A stretch of DNA of 64,000 bases from Leucaena leucocephala (lineage: Eukaryota > Streptophyta > Magnoliopsida > Fabales > Fabaceae), in NCBI GenBank assembly GCA_037074615.1, contig CM073518.1:4960001-5024000 (forward strand), given 5' to 3'. The notes beneath the pieces were generated by a model. It worked only from the letters and a program-made list of their open reading frames with translations. It made no database searches and was not told where the DNA came from. The number at the start of each line of letters is the position of its first letter. Position 1 is the first letter of the stretch. Below, piece by piece: positions 57,450 through 64,000 of the stretch. Position numbers and translations under genes: made by a program.

Positions 57450-58690
57450 CCTTGTAAAATAAGGTCTTTTTACTTCTACCATATTTGATGTGTCCTGTTT
57501 GAGAGGTGTAAAATCTATGCTTTTAATAATAATAATTAATCACTTGAAATAATTTTTACCAAATTATCATTCAAATGATAATCTTATATTATCTCAACTT
57601 TATTTTACTCATATAACATCAAACTCCTCAGATAACTAAAAAACCTCAAATTTTATAACCCTTAAAACTTTACCTAGAATTTTTAATGTTCACATTTCAT
57701 AATCAATCTCAAAAATTAATTCATTTAATCCCTAAAATACACTCCTATAAGTTAAAATAGATCACTGAATTCAACTATAACAAACCCAATATCATAATTT
57801 ATAATTTCCAATCAACTTCTAACTATAATTTACTTAAATCAACTAGTGAATTCTCCAATTATACAAAATTCTCAACTCACTTAACTTATAATTAACACTC
57901 AATATATTAAACCCTGAGTTTTATCATCAATCAAATTGCTAAATAAATAATAAATTTAATTACATAAGTTTAAAGTTCCTAATTTTATCTCTAATTTCTA
58001 AATCTCACTCACAGTATCCAATTTTTATTTTAATATTAAATCACGTCATTTCTAGATTTCAATAACTCATTTGCTTTCAATTTCCAAGCTCTAGTCACAA
58101 TATAAATTGATTAAATATTAATTATATCCTCAATAAACATAACTCAACCATTAAACTCAAATTTAATCAATAAAATTATCATATTAAATCATCTTTTACA
58201 CTCTAATACTTAAACTCTAACCTAAAATCTCTTAAATAATGTAATAGACATAATTTTAAATCGATTGAATATAAGTATTCATCTATCTCTACAATTCTAT
58301 AGTTCTCTTAAAAATTGACACTTATTCTAAATCTTAATCCTCAAATTTACTTCCCTTTCAATAAAAATTATATTTCTAAAGAGCTCTCATGATATAAAAA
58401 TAATTAAAAAATAATTATGATAGTTGAAAAATTTTATAAGAATAAATCAGTTTAAATAGATATGATATTCATCAATTGAAGCTTCAGAGCATAAGGAAAT
58501 GGGGAAGAAGGAGAAGGAGAAGAAGAAGGAGGAGGAGGCACGCGAATTCTGTTTGTGTGTGTGATTGGATATTATAAAAAGGTGTGAGATCTACAATTTT
58601 TTTAAGATTATATTATATATATTATTCAGCAAAAAATGGCTTCTACTTCTTTTTTTCCATTTTATTATTTTATTATTTTCCTTTCTATAA
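57450..58690. other. Very AT-rich noncoding DNA with a purine-rich end
   Basis: There is almost no GC from 57500 to 58480, and no ORF or defined termini. A GA-rich run (AAGAAGGAGAAGGAGAAGAA) at about 58505-58535 is followed by a TATAAAAAG-like sequence. It may be old transposon DNA. Confidence 0.45.
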
Positions 58691-58694
58691 GCTT

Positions 58695-59155
58695 ATTTAG
58701 TAACTAGTAAAATTATAATTTTAAAATAATTTTTGGCCCAAATCTTAAGTTAAAAAAGTTTTAAAATAAATAGTCATATTTATCTAAAAAGATTTTTGGA
58801 TCAAACTATAATTTAAAACTAAAATTTTGGATAAGCTACTAAGATTAGCTTCTAGAACAGTAAAAAACTTATAGACTACCTAATTATTATTTTACCCTTA
58901 TTTTTTCTTATACCCTCTCTCCTCTCTCATTTATTTTCTCTCTTCTCCACCCTCTATCCTCTATTATATTTTTAATAAAATCATAACCTTTCTGATAATT
59001 TTTCAATTACAAAAGTTTTTCTGGTAATAACTACCCAAATACTCATTTATTTATAACCACTTTTTTTATAAGATATTATCCAAAAGCTTTTTTCTAAAAG
59101 CTGTCTAAAAGTTTTTTTTTCATAATTTTTTTTAAACTATTATCCAAACATACTC
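58695..59155. repeat. Interspersed AT-rich repeat, copy 2 (pair with 50265-50885)
   Basis: It shares the ordered blocks listed for copy 1, in the same orientation. The right end (reversed: GAGTATGTTTGGATAATAG) and the left end (GCTTATTTAGTAACTAG) look like degenerate inverted termini, suggesting a MITE. Confidence 0.6.
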
Positions 59156-60971
59156 TATATTTATTTTTACATAATCAATAATAATATTATTATTATCATT
59201 TCTATTTCATTTCAGTTCTGTTTCTATTTATTTTTATTTTAAATAAGCTCTCTTAAATTAGATATTAAATAAAAATTTTATCTATTAGAAATTAATTCAT
59301 TCTAATACTACTTAAATTAAAATGTTATAAGGGGATTAGTAGATTCAAAATATTTAAAATTAAATCTTTCAATAATATAATCTATTTTATATTTTGCCTT
59401 TAGATATAAAAAAAAAAGTTAAAAAAAATAGACAAAAGTAAGAGAGATAGTCCAACCATTACGGGAAAAAGGTACAGATAATTGAATATCATAATTAGCA
59501 TATTTGATCTGTGCTGTTCTTCACGTAAAACTACATTGACATTTATGACTGGAACTTTGATTCTGAGGGATGCCCTGCAAAGGGCTGTGGGTCTTAGATA
59601 ATGATGGTGTCTTTGAATTTGGGGGCAAGCTATTATTAGATTCCATGGGAAGTCATCGTCAAATTTGAGAATTAACAAAGCAAGACAGTTATAGAAGTAT
59701 TACTTGTTAGTCATCTTAAAAGAGGTTTTCTTTATCATTAAGGGGACATGCCTGATTAATTGGGGTATTGATTTCTCATCTCTTATTATTTCTTTGATCA
59801 TTTTTGTTGTACATGGTTTTAGACAAATATTGGTTGATTATTCTGCTGTGTTGTGTGATTATAATGTTTTATTTTTCACGCTGTGGCTTTTAATAAATTT
59901 CTATTATAATTGTAAAAACACGTAACTCTCCTTTTTAAATTTTCCAAACCCATCGATCTTGTCTGGACACGCAATAATCCAGAATCCTAAAATTGAGACA
60001 TTTTAGAGGATTATAATGTTGAATTATAAATTCTACTTAATCCCAATACTTTATAAATCAAAATAAGTTACTATTCTCTTTAATCCATAATCCCTCTATT
60101 AATTAAATAGTTGAATTTTTTTGGCGCGTAAGGTAATTTCGGAAAACATGAAAATAATTTATTCATATTTTGGGAGAATTCAGGTGTGATGATTTGCGCG
60201 AGAATACCAGTTATTAGCCAATGAATAATCAGATTATAAAATTCTTAATTCTTAGCTGGGGTTTTTTTCATTTAAAAAAGTTTCATTTTTTAAAACACCT
60301 TTACACCAAGAGCTCGATTCTTTCCAGGCTGGAGCATCTATTTGTTTCAAATAAATTGTTTTGTCACGACTTGCAATGTACAGCACTCCAATGAAATTAC
60401 TTGAAAAAAAATAATGAATTTCATCAGATTTTTTTATAAGAACTTTATCAGATTTTCTGTTTACGTTTTTAATGCGGTAAGTGATGTAATACAAAAGCCA
60501 TTTCAGTAAGCGGAAAGTGTTGTCATGCGAAAATTTGGTACGCTTACATTTTGGAAATCCCGCGTTCTGTAAAAATGGTGAAATATTTATGTTTAGATTA
60601 AAACCCAGAAAAGGAGGGAAGGTAATATACAAGTGGAGACGGGAGGAACCGAGGAAGGAAAACGGGGGAATCAGAACGCAATCTCAGTAATCAATTACTT
60701 TGACTTTGTTTTTGTATTTTTGTTTTTTCATTTTTCTGTCTCTCACAAACCCGAGGAAGTTGGTTCTAGCGGGACTGCAAAAGGTTTTGTTTTGGTTAAA
60801 AGTTAAAAGCTTTCTGGCTCCCCCTTGGCTGAAATCTGAAATGCCCGTGGAAGCGGGAACAAAAATCCCTGCAAAACTTTCAAAAGCCATACGGTCTCCC
60901 TTGTCCACCCAACATTTATCTCTTATTGTTTCCTATCTCTCTCTTCAATCTTGAAACCCATTCTTCCCACC
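59156..60971. other. Intergenic and 5' region of cyclin gene 2
   Basis: No gene is supported. ORFs at 60252-60632 (minus) and 60700-60954 (plus) lack recognisable content; the latter would be an out-of-frame leader ORF ending before the cyclin ATG. The leader probably lies in about 60700-60971. Confidence 0.5.
60120..60127. promoter_or_regulatory. Candidate E2F-binding site upstream of cyclin gene 2
   Basis: TTTGGCGC matches TTTSSCGC. It is about 845 bases before the ATG, far for a proximal element. Weak evidence. Confidence 0.25.
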
Positions 60972-63218
60972 ATGTCCGATCAAGAGAATTGCGGGAGGGC
61001 CCCTCGAGCAGCCAAGAAGAGGGCCGCCGCCGCCATTGCTGAACTGGATGTTTCCACCAAGAAGCGCGTGGTATTGAGAGAGCTCACCAACTTGTCAAAT
61101 GCTGTCATACCAGAGAAACCATGCCCTGGGGAAGAGATTCAGAGGGAGAAAAGTAGCAGAGTCAAGAGAAAACTCAGAAAAGTGCTACCCACAACCGCGA
61201 CGCCGCCGTCCAATCTCAATGGTGCTGATGACCCTCAATTGGCTGTGCCTTATGTTTCTGATATTTTCGAGTATCTCCGAAAATTGGAGGTAAGCGGTTG
61301 TGGCTTCATTTGTCGCTCGCCTTATTTGGTATATTCACTTTATTAACTTGTCGTTACAATCTTAGAAATGATACATGTGTCACTATTCTTGTTTATAAGG
61401 GGAAGACTAAAAGGTTAAGCTTTAATTTCATTTTGATTTTAACACTGGGATCGATGTCAAATGTAGAAGTCAACATCAGGGTATATTTTAACCTAGTTCT
61501 TTATCTGGTCTTCAACATGTGAATGGTTGAATCTAGTGATTTATTTTGTCTGATATATATATTTAGCATCTTCACTTCGCTGTTATTTTGCTTTATGGAT
61601 TATTATCGCCATAAATTTTTCGTGAATCAGATACATTTTGGAATTGATACCAGCCCTAGGGTTTCAGTCCATGTTTAAACTATGCGAATTCATGCCCCAT
61701 GACTAGGACTTCTATTCTTTACCCGTTATGGTCATTGGGATTTCTGAAAAATACTGTCATAAAGTTCTCTGGCTTTGAAGAACTTCCATTTCTCTGAAAG
61801 GTCCTACCTTCACTAATTTTAACTTTTTGGGTCAGGCGAATCCCAGAAGAAGACCGTTACCTGATTACATAAAAAAAGTTCAGAGGGATTTTGATACTAA
61901 TATGAGAGGCATTCTGGTAGATTGGTTGGTGGAAGTTGCAGAGGAATACAAGCTTGTTTCAGACACTCTTTATCTCACCGTTTCCTACATCGACAAATAT
62001 CTATCTTCAAACGCTCTCAGTAGGGACAAGCTGCAGTTGCTGGGTGTTTCTTCGATGCTAATTGCCTCGTGAGTGATTAAATACATTACATTCCTTAAAA
62101 TCGAGATGCGGTTTTGTTTACTGAGTATTATTATCTCCATGTCTTACTGCTTAATTATTTTTTTTATTGTGCCACTAGAAAATATGAGGAGATTAAGCCT
62201 CATGAGGTGGAAGAGTTTTGTGACATTACGGACAACACATACACCAAGGAAGAGGTGATTGTCGCCTTTCATTCTGCTTCTCACATTTCACTTTCATTTT
62301 ATCTTTATCAACTCCTAACAGCCTTATTGATTCTAAAGGTTGTGACCATGGAGGCTGAAATACTTAAGTCATTGAAATATGAAATGGGATATCCTACAGT
62401 AAAGACATTTCTAAGGCATGAAATGCTTGACTGACTTTTTGTTTCCTGTTGTTTTGAATAACATTTTCTTAGTTGTATAATTGCTCATCATAAAATCTTT
62501 ACTGTGTCTGCAGAAGGTTCAGTAGAGTTGCTCTGGAGAATTATGAGGTAGGATAATCTGTCATTTACACAATGCCACACTTTGTCACTGTTGGGTATGT
62601 CATGTATGATAAGTTCACAGGTGTAACATTCCTTTTTAAATGACACAGGCTTCTGAACTCCAGTTTGAATTCCTTACTTACTATCTCGCGGAGCTCAGTT
62701 TGTTGGATTATAGTTGTGTAAAGTCCTTGCCCTCTTTGGTGGCCGCATCTGTTGTATTTCTTGCTAGATTCATGTTAAGCCCAAAGACTCATCCTTGGGT
62801 AAATAACCGAGTGTTGTAACCTTGTCTTGTATCATTAACTTCAACTGTGGAGTCAACTACTGAATGATGTAAATCTTTACAGAATTCCACGCTTCATCAA
62901 CACTCAGGGTATAAATCATCTGACTTGAAGGACTGTGTATTGGTCATTCATGACTTGTATCTCAGTCGGCGAGGCGGGTCTTTGCTAGCTGTAAGAGCTA
63001 AATATAAGCAGCATAAGGTACGGTTTTGAACCAATTTCTACCTTCTCTTCCCCCCCCTTCTCGATGAAGTTTTTCATCCCACTTTTTAGTGTTGGGGAAT
63101 GTTATTCTGATTCCAACTGCATTGGTTGTTTCCAAAACAGTTCAAATGTGTTGCAACAACGCCTTCTCCTCCAGAGATACCTCTTTCTTATTTTGAAGTT
63201 ACAGAGACAGATCATTAG
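60972..63218 (+). CDS. A3-type cyclin, gene 2 (366 aa)
   Basis: Exons 60972-61289, 61836-62068, 62179-62254, 62339-62415, 62514-62547, 62649-62798, 62883-63017 and 63141-63218. Exons 2 to 7 have exactly the same lengths as in gene 1 (233, 76, 77, 34, 150 and 135 bases), so the pair is a tandem duplication. The N-terminus is MSDQENCGRAPRAAKKRAAA, typical of A3 cyclins. The destruction box is RVVLRELTN (residues 32-40). The cyclin box shows MRGILVDWLVEVAEEYKLVS, YLTVSYIDKYLS and FCDITDNTY, with FLTYYLAELSLLDYS behind it. The C-terminus is SYFEVTETDH. Exon 4 again ends in a GC donor (AAG/GCATGA). No damage seen. Confidence 0.96.
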
Positions 63219-64000
63219 GCAATTGTGGCCATCATGACCTAGGTATCAACTGTTGGCGGAGGCTGAGTGGGCAAGTTTTTAAATATCAGAAGACAAGAAT
63301 TTTTTGTGTATGATGATCGTTGGAGTGGTTGCCGTAAGCCATTATGCTAACTGACTTAGATTGTAGTCAGTGTTGGTTTATTTGTGTGTATAGGGGAAAG
63401 CTATGTACCAATGTTCTCCCTTGATTGTTCTTATCTACAATGAACGAAATGTCTTATAATTTAGCATGCAATTGGTCGTCCATGTTTACTTGTACAGAAC
63501 ACAGTCTTCTACTCTTATTTCCTTCCTATGTAGAGAATGATTGGTAGCTTTGTATCTGTCCTTTTCCACTCGTTAGTATCATGTGCTTCCATTGTTTTTT
63601 TTTTATGTACTTGGCTTGGTTGAATTGCAGCGTTGCAACTTCACATATTTAGGCTATGCCACTCTTGTTCTTACATTTTTTGGATGAATTATAAATTCAT
63701 CAATGTTGCCATGAGGATCAATTCTTCAAAGGTAAAAGTAATCTCATTGTTAGTCAGCAGAATAAACAATAATAATTTCCCATAGTTCATTCAGTATTGT
63801 ATTTCATTAGCATATACTTCTCTAATTCTACAAGGTGATCTATTCTTTATATTGAAAATTCAGAGAGAAGGCAAACCAAGTAAACGAAAGAGATGAGTCT
63901 CCAATTCATTATTATATAAGTTTTACAAACAACTTCAAATTGTTCTCTTGTTGAGAAGCCTGGGTGATTTTAAGATAATACAGTAATAGTAAGAATTAAA
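63219..64000. other. 3' flank of cyclin gene 2
   Basis: It should hold the 3' UTR. No further gene is recognisable before the right edge. Confidence 0.5.

Noticed and set aside
60252..60632. Minus ORF of 126 codons upstream of cyclin gene 2
   Set aside because: No recognisable protein features; lies in the likely promoter region.
1..64000. CRISPR arrays, operons, prophage or bacterial features
   Set aside because: Looked for spaced direct repeats and bacterial-type gene packing; none. The window is plant nuclear DNA.
1..64000. Functional biosynthetic gene cluster
   Set aside because: PRISE is the only specialised-metabolism gene; neighbours (ARM/TPR, DUF620, PUF, MADS, cyclins) do not form a pathway.

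Overview
This is nuclear DNA of a flowering plant, most likely a woody eudicot; I cannot name the species. The evidence is long AT-rich intergenic DNA, genes split by GT-AG introns, and plant-specific families: snakin/GASA, MIKC*-type MADS, DUF620, A3-type cyclins, progesterone 5-beta-reductase/iridoid-synthase-like (PRISE) and CSLC glycan synthase. Plant LINE, SINE, LTR and MITE-like elements are also present. All exon joins were derived by hand from splice signals and reading phase.

Layout. 1-13.5 kb: a PRISE locus. One gene is intact (9357-10623, minus). A 5'-truncated, frameshifted copy runs off the left edge (1-679) and 3' fragments lie at 11.6 and 13.2 kb. The intron of the left copy is interrupted by about 1.6 kb that carries a dead exon 1 of a CSLC gene (1533-2047). 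A complete but dead 5.8-kb LINE (3169-8937) with a 15-bp target duplication lies between the PRISE copies. A SINE with a perfect 16-bp duplication is at 12.1 kb. 15-22 kb: an intronless ARM/TPR-like protein gene and a three-exon DUF620 gene, both minus. 22-28 kb: intergenic DNA with a LINE RNase H fragment. 28.2 kb: a snakin/GASA peptide gene (plus). 31.1-37.2 kb: a five-exon Pumilio (PUF) gene (minus) whose 3.7-kb intron 2 holds a 2.64-kb solo LTR. 41.1-44.8 kb: a dead NRAMP metal transporter gene, split by a second SINE. 45.7 kb: another PRISE pseudogene, on the opposite strand. 47.5-49.6 kb: an 11-exon MIKC* MADS gene (plus). 52.8-63.2 kb: two tandem A3-type cyclin genes (plus) with identical exon structure, separated by about 6.2 kb of repeats that includes a hAT-type MITE.

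The genes do not form a pathway; this is an ordinary plant gene neighbourhood. The intact protein-coding genes are PRISE, ARM/TPR, DUF620, snakin, PUF, MADS and two cyclins. The broken ones are CSLC, NRAMP, four PRISE remnants and the LINE ORFs. I found no convincing new biological system. The most unusual points are the CSLC fragment inside a PRISE pseudogene intron (possible gene-capturing transposon), the GC-AG intron kept at the same place in both cyclins, departures from the usual RNA-recognition residues in the PUF protein, and insertions whose exact boundaries can be read.
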